Shown piece after piece: positions 42,036-50,491 of a stretch of DNA of 64,000 nt. The notes under the pieces are model-generated. The model was not told where the DNA came from, did not search any database, and saw only the letters and a program-made list of their open reading frames with translations. The stretch covers positions 186,001-250,000 of the forward strand of contig CABZAV010000001.1 of the NCBI GenBank assembly GCA_902523885.1. The letters run 5' to 3'. Each line of letters begins with the position of its first letter. Within the stretch, counting starts at the first letter, position 1. The translations under genes and the position numbers were made by a program. The DNA is from an uncultured SAR86 cluster bacterium (GTDB lineage Bacteria; Pseudomonadota; Gammaproteobacteria; Magnimaribacterales; AG-339-G14).

Positions 42036-42386
42036 TGGTGGAGGCGGCGGGTATCGAACCCGCGTCCATCAATCCATCCCCATCAGATCTACATGCTTAG
42101 TTTCATCTTTTAATCTCCTTTTAAAAACTCCGATGAGCAGGATTTTTTAAAAGCAGTCTGAAAATCTTTTTGAGAAAATTTCAGACAAATTTTCTCAAGC
42201 AACCTATTAAATGACTTTTTTAAACCCTAAATAGGTGTCGGGTTAAAAAAGCTAGCCGAATTATGCAGCTAGTGCGTAGTTTGCTTTATTGCCAACTAAA
42301 TGTTTCGTAACTTATTTTATCGAGCTTGTTACCTGCTCGGCATGCACTTAAGGTTCTCGAACAAATGTCTAATCCATTTCGCCCCC
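42036..42386 (-). ncRNA. ssrA: Transfer-messenger RNA (tmRNA)
   Basis: A 351 nt one-piece tmRNA. The 5' end GGGGGCG pairs with CGCCTCC, discriminator A, and an encoded CCA. The 3' T-arm reads GCGGGTTCGATACCCGC. The internal reading frame encodes the tag GNKANYALAA followed by TAA, after a resume alanine supplied by the charged tmRNA; YALAA is the typical degradation signal for ClpXP. Pseudoknot-forming repeats occupy the middle. It lies 25 nt after smpB on the same strand, so both partners of ribosome rescue are together. Confidence 0.97.
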
Positions 42387-42411
42387 AAAGCGAAGACCTA
42401 TTTTAATGAAA

Positions 42412-42888
42412 TTATTTCAACTTACTAGAGAGTTTTCTTATTTTAGCTTTTTCTCTATCCCACTCTTTTCTTTTGATAGTTTCTCTTTTATCAAATTTAG
42501 TTTTTCCTTTTCCTAATGAAATATTGATTTTTATTAAGTTTGTTTTCCAAAAAATTTTTGTTGGAATACAAGTCAATCCTTTTTCTTGAGTTGCCTTAAA
42601 GATTTTGCCTAATTCTGATTTGGTCAAAAGTAATTTTTTAGTTCTATTTTTATCAACCTGAAAAGTGACTTCTTTTGGAGGAGATATTTTTAGTCCTAAA
42701 ATCCATGCCTCACCATCTTTCATTAAAACGTAGCTATCTTTCATGTCTACTTCGCCTGATCTGATACCTTTAACCTCCCACCCCTCCAGAGCTAGTCCTG
42801 CTTCGAAACTTTCTAGTAACTCAAAGTTGTATCGAGCTTGCCTGTTGTCAATCACAGGACGAGGGTTTCTTTTTTTATCTTTAGACAT
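42412..42888 (-). CDS. smpB: SsrA-binding protein SmpB
   Basis: 158 aa, against 160 in E. coli. It binds the tRNA-like domain of tmRNA and its tail probes the empty mRNA channel. It shows NRQARYNFELLESFEAGLAL, EGWEVKGIRSGEVDMKDSYV and the basic C-terminal tail KRKEWDREKAKIRKLSSK. ssrA follows 25 nt downstream, and the NSS transporter diverges 40 nt upstream. Confidence 0.98.
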   Translation of the reverse strand: MSKDKKRNPRPVIDNRQARYNFELLESFEAGLALEGWEVKGIRSGEVDMKDSYVLMKDGEAWILGLKISPPKEVTFQVDKNRTKKLLLTKSELGKIFKATQEKGLTCIPTKIFWKTNLIKINISLGKGKTKFDKRETIKRKEWDREKAKIRKLSSKLK

Positions 42889-42928
42889 TAAGTTAGTATA
42901 TCTAGTTAATATAAAATCTAAAAAAAGA

Positions 42929-44269
42929 ATGAATCAAAACAAGATTTGGCAGGGTAATTGGACTTTTATTCTAGCTGCAGCTGGTTCTGCAGTTGGGTTA
43001 GGAAATATTTGGAAATTTCCATATATGGCCGGAACTAATGGCGGCAGCGCTTTTGTTCTAATTTACTTCTTGTGTATTTTGCTCATTGGGTTACCTGTCA
43101 TGATGGCAGAAAGTTATTTAGGCAGATATGGACGAAAAAGTCCTATTAACAGTATTAAGAAAATAGTTATTGATTTTAATCTTTCATCTTATTGGAAAAT
43201 TTTGGGCTGGCTCGGCGCAATAGCAGGTTTAATGATCTTATCCTACTATAGCGTTTTTGCTGGTATTGCTGCAGCATACATTTTTAATTTCATGCCAAGC
43301 AACGAAGTTGATCCAGTTTCTTATTCATTAAGTTATTTCAGTGAATTTGTTGGTTCGCCAATGAAAATGATTTTTTGGCATACACTATTTTTAGGCCTCA
43401 CCTGTTTCATTGTTGGTAAAGGAGTTATAGACGGGATTGGGAAAACAATTAACTTTTTAATGCCGACTTTATTTTTTTTAATAATTCTTTTGTGCATTTA
43501 TTCATCTTTTACAGGAGACTTTTTAAAAGCTTTTAATTTTTTATTTGATGCAGATTTTTCTAAAATTTCAACATCGGTGATTATTGCAGCAATGGGCCAG
43601 GCATTCTTTACTTTGAGCATAGGTATGGGAGCAATCATGGCCTACGGAGCATATATGCCTGAAGATCAACCAATTGCTAAAACAATTCCCATAATAATAA
43701 TTTTAGATACTTCGGTCGCGTTATTTGCTGGATTAACTATTTTTCCGATAGTGTTTAGCAATCCAATTCTTTCGGTTTCTTCCGGTCCAGGATTATTATT
43801 TGAAACTTTACCGATTGCTTTTAGTTCTTTGCCTTTTGGAAGTATTTTTTCTTCAATTTTCTTTATTTTAATTTCTATTGCAGCAGTGAGTTCATCAGTA
43901 TCACTTATTGAACCTTTTACAGCGTGGGTAGAAGAACAAAAAATATTCACTCGAAAATTAGGAGTAACAATCTTAGGTTTGTTCGCCTGGATATTAGGTT
44001 TGGGCAGTATTTTTTCATTCAATATCTGGAAAGAAATTTTCATTTTTGGCTTTGATTTTTTAAGTCTAATGGATTTTTTAACAAACAATATAATGCTGCC
44101 TTTTGGAGGCTTAGCAATTTGTTTATTGGTAGGGTGGGTTTTAGAAAAAGAAAAAATGAAAAAAGATTTAAAGATGAACAGTTACTTTTATAATTTTTTT
44201 ATTATCTGTTTAAAGTATGTAGCACCAATATCAATCGGGACTATTTTTTTAAGCTACTTTTTTTCCTGA
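42929..44269 (+). CDS. Sodium:neurotransmitter symporter (NSS) family transporter
   Basis: 446 aa from ATG 42929; a longer frame from 42743 lies antisense to smpB and was rejected. The protein begins WQGNWTFILAAAGSAVGLGN then IWKFPYMAGTNGGSAF, the sodium- and substrate-binding TM1-TM2 signature of LeuT-fold NSS transporters. About 11-12 hydrophobic segments follow. Bacterial members mostly import amino acids with sodium; the substrate cannot be fixed here. It lies alone between smpB and bamE, ending 4 nt from the convergent bamE stop. Confidence 0.93.
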   Translation: MNQNKIWQGNWTFILAAAGSAVGLGNIWKFPYMAGTNGGSAFVLIYFLCILLIGLPVMMAESYLGRYGRKSPINSIKKIVIDFNLSSYWKILGWLGAIAGLMILSYYSVFAGIAAAYIFNFMPSNEVDPVSYSLSYFSEFVGSPMKMIFWHTLFLGLTCFIVGKGVIDGIGKTINFLMPTLFFLIILLCIYSSFTGDFLKAFNFLFDADFSKISTSVIIAAMGQAFFTLSIGMGAIMAYGAYMPEDQPIAKTIPIIIILDTSVALFAGLTIFPIVFSNPILSVSSGPGLLFETLPIAFSSLPFGSIFSSIFFILISIAAVSSSVSLIEPFTAWVEEQKIFTRKLGVTILGLFAWILGLGSIFSFNIWKEIFIFGFDFLSLMDFLTNNIMLPFGGLAICLLVGWVLEKEKMKKDLKMNSYFYNFFIICLKYVAPISIGTIFLSYFFS

Positions 44270-44273
44270 AAAA

Positions 44274-44627
44274 TTAGTTGCTAGAGTTTGCGTTTTTGTA
44301 ACGATCAATCCACTTGGTTAATCTGCCATTTTCAAAATAAAGAGTAAAATGATTATTATATTCTGTAATGTTTCCAACATTAAGAGTGCCGATATATACC
44401 CAAACATCTGGGTTTAAGCCATCGTTTAATGTCGGAGAACCCATGATGTATTTTACTTGCGCTTCTGTGAGACCAACTTCCAATTTTTCTATCATTTTAT
44501 CGGTTACTATGCTTCCTTGAGGAACTGAAACTTTGTAAAAGTTATCGAAGAAATTCAAAGAGCAACCATTTAGAATAAAAATAAATAGTGAAATATAAAT
44601 CGTTTTTAGTAAAATTCTATAATTCAT
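44274..44627 (-). CDS. bamE: Outer membrane assembly lipoprotein BamE
   Basis: 117 aa, against 113 in E. coli. An accessory lipoprotein of the BAM complex (BamA is at 55728). The signal peptide ends in the lipobox LNGC at about residue 22. The SmpA/OmlA domain shows LEVGLTEAQVKYIMGSP, DVWVYIG and LYFENGRLTKW. It is divergent from fur across 29 bp, an arrangement widespread in gammaproteobacteria. Confidence 0.95.
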   Translation of the reverse strand: MNYRILLKTIYISLFIFILNGCSLNFFDNFYKVSVPQGSIVTDKMIEKLEVGLTEAQVKYIMGSPTLNDGLNPDVWVYIGTLNVGNITEYNNHFTLYFENGRLTKWIDRYKNANSSN

Positions 44628-44656
44628 AATTAATCGACTTAATTATATACATTCTT

Positions 44657-45082
44657 ATGAGCGAAGATAAAAATTTAAGAGAAGCTGGTTTAAAAGTAAC
44701 TTTACCGAGAGTAAGGATATTAGAAATTTTTGATAAATCTCCGGAAAGACATTTAAGTGCTGACGATGTTTATAAAAAAATCTTAGATTCGGGTGACGAA
44801 GTTGGCCTGGCAACTGTTTACAGAGTGTTGACGCAATTTGAATCAGCAGGGATTTTAGAAAAACAAAATTTTGAATCAGGTCATTCAGTTTATGAGCTTG
44901 CTTCGAATCCAGATTTTGATGAACATCATGACCATATGGTATGTATCAAGACCGGCAAAGTAATTGAATTTAACAATCAAATGATTGAAGACATTCAAGA
45001 GAAACTAGCAGATTCTCATGGTTATAAATTGATAGATCATAAACTCGTCCTCTATGTTGAGCCAAAAAAAGAAAATGAATAA
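44657..45082 (+). CDS. fur: Ferric uptake regulator Fur
   Basis: 141 aa. Iron-sensing repressor. The winged helix shows LKVTLPRVRILEIFDKSPER and GLATVYRVLTQFESAGIL. The metal region has HHDHMVCIKTGKVIEF: the second cysteine of the E. coli CxxC is a threonine, as in Pseudomonas Fur. The C-terminus is short. It overlaps grpE by 8 nt, so iron regulator and heat-shock nucleotide exchanger are likely co-transcribed. Confidence 0.96.
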   Translation: MSEDKNLREAGLKVTLPRVRILEIFDKSPERHLSADDVYKKILDSGDEVGLATVYRVLTQFESAGILEKQNFESGHSVYELASNPDFDEHHDHMVCIKTGKVIEFNNQMIEDIQEKLADSHGYKLIDHKLVLYVEPKKENE

Positions 45083-45620
45083 AAAAGATAATAACGAGGA
45101 AACTTCTGATGAAGAAATAAATCAATCTTTTGGTGAAAACGACGACTTAGAAAAAAAAGAAAAGGATTCTATAGAAGAAACTGAAGAAACAGAAAATTCA
45201 CTAGAAGATTTAGAAGAAAAAGTTCTTAGAGCTCAAGCCGAAGTTCAAAATGTTAGAAGGACCGCCCAAAATGAAGTTTTAAAAGCTCGTTTGTATGGTT
45301 CAGAATCCCTTGTAAAAGATATTCTTCCATCGATTGATAATCTTTTTAGAACTTTGGAGCACCAAGACGAAAAAACTAAAAGCGTTCCATCAGAAGGAAT
45401 AGAACTTGTAATTAGAGAGTTGTTGGGAGCTTTAGAAAAAAACGGCATTTCTGTAGTAGATCCAAAAAATGAAGAGTTTAATCCAGATGAGCATGAAGCT
45501 ATATCGGTAGTAGAAAATAAGGATGTTTCACCTAATACTTGCTTAGAAGTAACCCAAAAAGGATTTAAGTTTAAAGATAGAGTAATAAGGCCAGCAATGG
45601 TAATAGTCAGCAAAAAGTAA
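45075..45620 (+). CDS. grpE: Co-chaperone GrpE
   Basis: 181 aa from ATG 45075; the longer frame from 45054 lies deeper in fur. Releases ADP from DnaK. A long acidic N-terminal region (rich in E, D, K and N) leads to a coiled coil around residues 45-75. The family core NLFRTLEHQDEK and PDEHEAISVVENKDVSPNTC is followed by GFKFKDRVIRPAMVIVSK. Order grpE-dnaK-dnaJ-dapB is the same as in Pseudomonas. Confidence 0.96.
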   Translation: MNKKDNNEETSDEEINQSFGENDDLEKKEKDSIEETEETENSLEDLEEKVLRAQAEVQNVRRTAQNEVLKARLYGSESLVKDILPSIDNLFRTLEHQDEKTKSVPSEGIELVIRELLGALEKNGISVVDPKNEEFNPDEHEAISVVENKDVSPNTCLEVTQKGFKFKDRVIRPAMVIVSKK

Positions 45621-45628
45621 AATTTATC

Positions 45629-45655
45629 CTTGAAAAAAATATATTAGCCCTCAAT
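45629..45655 (+). promoter_or_regulatory. Candidate sigma32 heat-shock promoter for dnaK
   Basis: CTTGAA at 45629-45634, a 13 nt spacer, then CCCTCAAT at 45648-45655, resembling the heat-shock consensus CTTGAA / CCCCATNT. The -35 is exact and the -10 is a partial match. Position ahead of dnaK supports the call. Confidence 0.55.
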
Positions 45656-45677
45656 AAATATTTGTAAGAATATTTAT
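45654..45677 (+). promoter_or_regulatory. Perfect A-T hairpin next to the dnaK ribosome-binding site
   Basis: ATAAATATT, loop TGTAAG, AATATTTAT: a 9 bp stem made only of A-T pairs, ending directly before the Shine-Dalgarno GGAGAT at 45678. The low-stability stem next to the ribosome-binding site of a heat-shock gene could act as a temperature-dependent control or a protein-binding palindrome. Confidence 0.5.
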
Positions 45678-45687
45678 GGAGATATAA

Positions 45688-47616
45688 ATGGCTAAAATTA
45701 TAGGTATTGATTTAGGAACCACGAATTCATGTGTTTCTATTATGGAAGGTGACAATGCTAAAGTCATTGAAAATGCTGAAGGTGAGAGAACTACTCCCTC
45801 TGTTGTAGCGTATACAGATGGCGAAACACTAGTTGGTTCAAGCGCTAAAAGACAATCTGTTACAAATCCAGAAAATACGTTATACGCCATTAAAAGACTT
45901 ATTGGCAGGAAGTTTTCTGATGAAGTTGTAACAAAGGATAAAGAAATGACTCCTTTTGAAATTATCAAGGCTGACAATGGCGATGCATGGGTTAAAGCTA
46001 ACGGTGAGAGTTTAGCTCCTCAACAGGTTTCTGCTCAAATTTTAACGAAAATGAAAAAATCTGCTGAAGACTACTTAGGTCATGAGGTAAAAGAAGCGGT
46101 AGTAACTGTTCCAGCTTACTTTAATGATTCCCAAAGACAGGCTACTAAAGATGCAGGAAAAATAGCCGGTTTAGAAGTTAAAAGAATAATAAATGAGCCC
46201 ACAGCAGCAGCATTAGCCTTTGGTTTAGATAAAAAAACTGGTGATCAAAAAATTGCTGTTTTCGATTTGGGTGGAGGAACATTTGATATTTCTATCATAG
46301 AACTAGCTGAAATAGACGGTGAAAAACAATTTGAAGTTTTGTCTACTAATGGCGACACGTTCCTTGGTGGAGAAGATTTTGATCTTGCGTTGATAGATCA
46401 TCTCGTTGATGAATTTAAAAAAGAGCAAAATTTTGATTTGAAATCGGATCCGGCCGCACTACAAAGACTTAAGGAAGCAGCGGAAAAAGCCAAGATTGAA
46501 CTTTCTTCTAATCAACAAACTGAAATCAACCTTCCATATATTACCGCTGACTCATCTGGTCCTAAACACCTTCTAATTAAATTAACTAGATCTAAGCTTG
46601 AGGCGCTTGTAGAGCCGTTAGTTGCTAGAAGTTTAAAGCCAGTTGAGATTGCACTAAAGGACGCAAAGCTAAAAACCTCTGATATAAATGACGTAATTTT
46701 AGTAGGAGGACAAACAAGAATGCCTATGGTCCAGGAAAAAGTTAAAGAATTTTTCGGAAAAGAGCCAAGAAAAGATATTAACCCGGATGAGGCCGTTGCT
46801 GTAGGAGCTGCCGTTCAGGGAGCTGTTCTATCCGGAGACGTAACAGATATTCTTCTTTTAGATGTTACACCTCTTACTTTAGGAATAGAAACTATGGGTG
46901 GAGTTATGACTCCTGTAATAGAAAAAAATACAACTATTCCAACCAATAAATCTCAAATTTTTTCAACTGCAGAGGATAATCAGATTGCTGTAACCGTAAA
47001 CGTTGTCCAAGGAGAGAGAAAGCAAGCAAAAGAAAATAAGCAGTTAGGTCTATTTAACTTAGATGGGATTCCAGCTGCTCCAAGAGGTATGCCTCAAATT
47101 GAGGTATCCTTTGACATAGATGCTAATGGAATTTTAAATGTTTCAGCTAAAGACAAAGCAACCGATAAAGAACAATCTATTACTATTCAAGCTTCAGGCG
47201 GTTTATCTGAAGAAGAAATAGAAAAAATGGTTACTGAAGCAGAAGCAAATGCCGAAGAAGATAAAATTTTCGAAGAAATGGTGCAGGCAAGAAATTCTGC
47301 AGATACTTTAATTCACAGCTGCAAAAAAACTTTGGAAGAATCAGCTGATAAAGTTGAAGAAAACGAAAAAACTCAAATTGAAGAAGCTATTACTTCTCTT
47401 GAAGAAGCCATGAAAGGTGAAGACAAACAAGAAATTGAGGACAAAACCAAAGCGCTAGCTGAGGCTTCATCTTCTCTAGCTCAGAGACTTTACGCAGAGC
47501 AACAACAAAACGCTTCAACTGATCAAGGAGGTCAGGAATCCGAAGCTGCTGACGACTCGGCGGTCGATGCTGATTTTGAAGAAGTCAAAGAAGAAGCCAA
47601 AGAACAAGAAAAATAG
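45688..47616 (+). CDS. dnaK: Chaperone DnaK (Hsp70)
   Basis: 642 aa, against 638 in E. coli. The ATPase domain shows [36 protein letters not shown] and [16 protein letters not shown]. The linker is around [12 protein letters not shown]. The lid is followed by a glutamine-, alanine- and acid-rich tail. A heat-shock promoter candidate precedes it. dnaJ follows after 27 nt. Confidence 0.99.
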   Translation: MAKIIGIDLGTTNSCVSIMEGDNAKVIENAEGERTTPSVVAYTDGETLVGSSAKRQSVTNPENTLYAIKRLIGRKFSDEVVTKDKEMTPFEIIKADNGDAWVKANGESLAPQQVSAQILTKMKKSAEDYLGHEVKEAVVTVPAYFNDSQRQATKDAGKIAGLEVKRIINEPTAAALAFGLDKKTGDQKIAVFDLGGGTFDISIIELAEIDGEKQFEVLSTNGDTFLGGEDFDLALIDHLVDEFKKEQNFDLKSDPAALQRLKEAAEKAKIELSSNQQTEINLPYITADSSGPKHLLIKLTRSKLEALVEPLVARSLKPVEIALKDAKLKTSDINDVILVGGQTRMPMVQEKVKEFFGKEPRKDINPDEAVAVGAAVQGAVLSGDVTDILLLDVTPLTLGIETMGGVMTPVIEKNTTIPTNKSQIFSTAEDNQIAVTVNVVQGERKQAKENKQLGLFNLDGIPAAPRGMPQIEVSFDIDANGILNVSAKDKATDKEQSITIQASGGLSEEEIEKMVTEAEANAEEDKIFEEMVQARNSADTLIHSCKKTLEESADKVEENEKTQIEEAITSLEEAMKGEDKQEIEDKTKALAEASSSLAQRLYAEQQQNASTDQGGQESEAADDSAVDADFEEVKEEAKEQEK

Positions 47617-47643
47617 TTATTATATTTTTGATTAAGCATCAAA

Positions 47644-48720
47644 ATGAGTAAAAGAGATTACTATGAGGTGCTAGGTGTCAACAAAAGTACGTCTAAAGAC
47701 GAACTAAAAAAAGCTTACCGTAAATTAGCTATGAAATATCATCCGGATAGAAATCCTGATGATCAAGCGGCTTCCGAAAAGTTTAAAGAACTATCAGAAG
47801 CTTACGAAATTCTTTCGGATGATCAAAAACGACAAGCTTACGACCAATTCGGACATGATGGAGTAAATCCATCTTTTTCAAATGCGCAAGGAGCAGCAGA
47901 AGGATTTAGTGACATATTTGGAGATATCTTTTCCGATATTTTTGGCGGTTCTACAAGAACAAGAAGTAGGTCTCAGAGAGGTGCTGATTTAAGTTATAGC
48001 GTTGAAGTCTCTCTTGAAGACGCCGTTAAAGGTACAAGTATTAACCTTGACATACCTTCGAGCGAGAGATGTTCAGGAACTTGGCATCAGTGCAACCACT
48101 GTAATGGCAATGGAGTAGTCAGAATGCAACAAGGTTTTTTTTCAATGCAACAGACTTGTCCTCATTGCAGAGGTGAAGGTGAAATACATGATCCTAATTG
48201 TTCCATCTGTGGCGGTGCAGGCTTTATTAAAAAAAATAAAACCCTTTCAGTAAAAATTCCAGAAGGCGTCGATACTGGAGATAGAATAAGATTATCTGGT
48301 GAAGGTGATTCCGGTAAACATGGAAATGGAGATCTTTATATTCAAGTAGATGTCCAAAGGCACAAAATCTTTGAAAGAGATGGAAAGCATTTATATTGCG
48401 AGGTTCCGATAAACTATGCTGATGCAGTCCTTGGCGGAGATATTGAAGTCCCAACGCTTGATGGCAAAGTTAAAATTAAAATTCCTGAAGGAACACAGAG
48501 CCACAAATTATTTAGATTAAATGGAAAAGGGATCAAGCCTTTAAGAGGTGGATCAAAAGGGGATATACTTGTAAGAGTATTAGTTGAGATACCCGTTAAA
48601 TTGAACAAAGAGCAAGCAGCGTTACTCAGAAAGTTTAAGGAATCTATTAGCGGTTCCGAAAATACGCCTATGAAAAATACTTGGTTAAAAAGCGCTAAAG
48701 AATTTTTAAAGGGTTTTTAA
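47644..48720 (+). CDS. dnaJ: Chaperone DnaJ with degenerate first zinc motif
   Basis: 358 aa, against 376 in E. coli. Delivers clients to DnaK. The J domain has HPD at about residues 34-36, followed by a short G/F region rich in [11 protein letters not shown]. Of the four CxxCxGxG motifs only three are intact: C150/C153, C172/C175 and C186/C189. The first is reduced to C143 in RCSGTWHQC, as if about ten residues (the second cysteine and HGSG) had been removed. Zinc site I therefore lacks one cysteine; His148 might substitute. The stop overlaps the dapB ATG by 1 nt. Confidence 0.96.
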   Translation: MSKRDYYEVLGVNKSTSKDELKKAYRKLAMKYHPDRNPDDQAASEKFKELSEAYEILSDDQKRQAYDQFGHDGVNPSFSNAQGAAEGFSDIFGDIFSDIFGGSTRTRSRSQRGADLSYSVEVSLEDAVKGTSINLDIPSSERCSGTWHQCNHCNGNGVVRMQQGFFSMQQTCPHCRGEGEIHDPNCSICGGAGFIKKNKTLSVKIPEGVDTGDRIRLSGEGDSGKHGNGDLYIQVDVQRHKIFERDGKHLYCEVPINYADAVLGGDIEVPTLDGKVKIKIPEGTQSHKLFRLNGKGIKPLRGGSKGDILVRVLVEIPVKLNKEQAALLRKFKESISGSENTPMKNTWLKSAKEFLKGF

Positions 48721-49460
48721 TGTCAATCTCTCTTTTTATTTCAGGGGTTACAGGAAAATTAGGAAAAGTTGTTGCTGAAGAGTTAGAAAATACAGAAAGT
48801 ATTTTTTTGGCTGGGGGCCATGCCTCAGCTAGCAACAAAAATTTAGGAAAGCCTTTAAATTCGATTTTGAATATCGAATGCAAAGAAAACTTAATTTCAG
48901 ATTTTAATAATATTGATTACAAAATTGATGCAGTTTTGGATGTATCTTCAATAGACAATTTTCAACATCTCACCGAATTTTGCTTAAAAAAAGAATTACC
49001 GTTTATATTGGCTAGCACAGGTCATAGCGAAGATCAGCTATCTTCTTTAAAGAAATATAGTGAAGATTTACCAATCCTAATTGCTCCAAATTTGAGTTTA
49101 GGTGTAAATCTTCTAAAAAAATCTTTATTACCTTTAAAAAATAACGAATCTATTAGCAAAATAGAAATTACCGAAACTCATCATAAAGAAAAAAAAGATT
49201 CCCCTTCAGGAACAGCAAAGGATTTGGCTGAATTTATTGATAAAAATTTGCATTTAAAAGTTAAAACTATTGTTAAATCTATTAGAGACGAATCGTCGGT
49301 AGGTATCCATGAAGTAAAGATATCTTTAGATAATGACGAGTTAATAATTACTCATAATGCTTTTGATAGGAAAATCTTTGCAAAAGGCGCAATAAAAGCA
49401 ATTGAGTGGATTGTTGCGCAAAAGCCAGGGCTTTATTCTATGCAAGAAATATCTTTTTAA
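48720..49460 (+). CDS. dapB: 4-hydroxy-tetrahydrodipicolinate reductase
   Basis: 246 aa, against 273 in E. coli. NAD(P)H-dependent reduction in the diaminopimelate/lysine pathway, feeding peptidoglycan. The nucleotide-binding loop reads SGVTGKLGKVVAEEL. The active site has ETHHKEKKDSPSGTAKDLAE with the catalytic HH and lysine. It is coupled to dnaJ by TAATG. The carA-carB genes that follow dapB in Pseudomonas are absent; rpsB comes next. Confidence 0.95.
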   Translation: MSISLFISGVTGKLGKVVAEELENTESIFLAGGHASASNKNLGKPLNSILNIECKENLISDFNNIDYKIDAVLDVSSIDNFQHLTEFCLKKELPFILASTGHSEDQLSSLKKYSEDLPILIAPNLSLGVNLLKKSLLPLKNNESISKIEITETHHKEKKDSPSGTAKDLAEFIDKNLHLKVKTIVKSIRDESSVGIHEVKISLDNDELIITHNAFDRKIFAKGAIKAIEWIVAQKPGLYSMQEISF

Positions 49461-49464
49461 GGCT

Positions 49465-49493
49465 TTGGAGTAAATTAATTTTTATGGTTTAAT
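49465..49493 (+). promoter_or_regulatory. Predicted extended -10 promoter for rpsB
   Basis: TTGGAG at 49465-49470, a 17 nt spacer, then TTTAAT at 49488-49493 preceded by TGG, which forms an extended -10 (TGnTTTAAT). It lies directly after dapB and before the structured rpsB leader. Confidence 0.55.
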
Positions 49494-49502
49494 TTCCCTC
49501 AA

Positions 49503-49630
49503 TTCACTTTTTAGTGAATGAAACACACTCGTAAAGATTGAGTATTCGGGTGCTTCTTTTGCTCAAAAGTTGTTGAATACTTAGCTTCGAGGAGGATTAA
49601 CCCAGCCGAATGGCTAAAAAAGGAGCAACG
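49503..49630 (+). promoter_or_regulatory. Structured rpsB mRNA leader with predicted pseudoknot
   Basis: First a hairpin, TTCACT-TTTT-AGTGAA (49503-49518). Then CACTCG (49526-49531) pairs with CGGGTG (49547-49552), while AGTATTC (49541-49547), in the loop of that stem, pairs with GAATACT (49575-49581): an H-type pseudoknot. GAGGAGGATTAACCC and an AGCC-GAAT-GGCT hairpin follow. In other gammaproteobacteria S2 represses rpsB-tsf through a conserved leader of this kind. Confidence 0.65.
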
Positions 49631-49633
49631 ATC

Positions 49634-50482
49634 ATGGATATTTCCATAGAGCAAATGCTGAAAGCAGGAGTGCATTTCGGCCATCAAACTAGATTTTGGA
49701 ATCCCAAAATGGATCCTTTCATTTTCGGTAATAGAAATAAAGTTCACATAATAGATTTAGAAAAGACTCTTGAGCATCTGAAACCTTCTATTGAATTCTG
49801 CAAACAATTAGCTGCTTCAAATAATAGAATTTTATTTGTAGGCACTAAAAGAGCTGCCAGCAAAGTAATAAAATCAGAAGCAGAAAGATGCGATATGCCA
49901 TTTGTTAATTACAGATGGTTAGGCGGGATGTTAACAAATTATAAAACTGTCAGAGCCTCAATCAGGCGCCTTGAAATTTTAAAAACGCAAGAAGAAGAAG
50001 GAAAGTTTAATGACTTAACCAAAAAAGAAGTTCTTGGAATTAGGCGAGAGATGGAAAAATTAGAAAGATCGATAGGTGGTATAAAAAACATGGGAGGTCT
50101 TCCTGAGGCCTTATTCATAATTGATGTGAACAATGAAAAAATTGCAGTAGCTGAGGCTAGGAAAATGGGCATTCCCATTATAGGTTTAGTAGATACCAAT
50201 TCGGATCCAGATAGCGTTGATTATGTCATACCAGGAAATGACGATGCTATCCGCTCTATTTCTTTAATCGCGAGAATAATTTCTAATGCCTGCTTAGATG
50301 GGGCTTCAAGAGCTTCTGGCCTAGGGTCTAAAAAGGATGGGCCTGTCATATTAAGAAAAAGTGAAATCGAGGAATCTAATGATCTATCTACGGAAGGTGA
50401 AAATGAGGAAGCTACAACTGAACCTTCTTCAGAAAAAGAAGCTAAAGATGATGATTTGCAAGCAGATTCCGAAGAAAAATAA
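49634..50482 (+). CDS. rpsB: 30S ribosomal protein S2 with acidic C-terminal tail
   Basis: 282 aa from ATG 49634, which has AAAGGAG 8 nt upstream; the in-frame ATG 49610 would add eight residues and lies in the leader. The core [20 protein letters not shown] and [14 protein letters not shown] is standard. About 40 residues beyond the normal 241 aa form an acidic, serine- and glutamate-rich tail. It is followed by tsf after 9 nt. Confidence 0.97.
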   Translation: MDISIEQMLKAGVHFGHQTRFWNPKMDPFIFGNRNKVHIIDLEKTLEHLKPSIEFCKQLAASNNRILFVGTKRAASKVIKSEAERCDMPFVNYRWLGGMLTNYKTVRASIRRLEILKTQEEEGKFNDLTKKEVLGIRREMEKLERSIGGIKNMGGLPEALFIIDVNNEKIAVAEARKMGIPIIGLVDTNSDPDSVDYVIPGNDDAIRSISLIARIISNACLDGASRASGLGSKKDGPVILRKSEIEESNDLSTEGENEEATTEPSSEKEAKDDDLQADSEEK

Positions 50483-50491
50483 GAGGGAAAA

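Noticed and set aside
42100-42300. Repeats suggesting a CRISPR or mobile element remnant
   Set aside because: The repeated and palindromic segments lie inside tmRNA and are its pseudoknot stems.
42743-42928. N-terminal extension of the NSS transporter
   Set aside because: It is antisense to smpB, and the family N-terminus begins at the ATG at 42929.
49511-49747. 78 aa minus-strand frame over the rpsB leader
   Set aside because: It overlaps the rpsB start and the leader structure and shows no domain.
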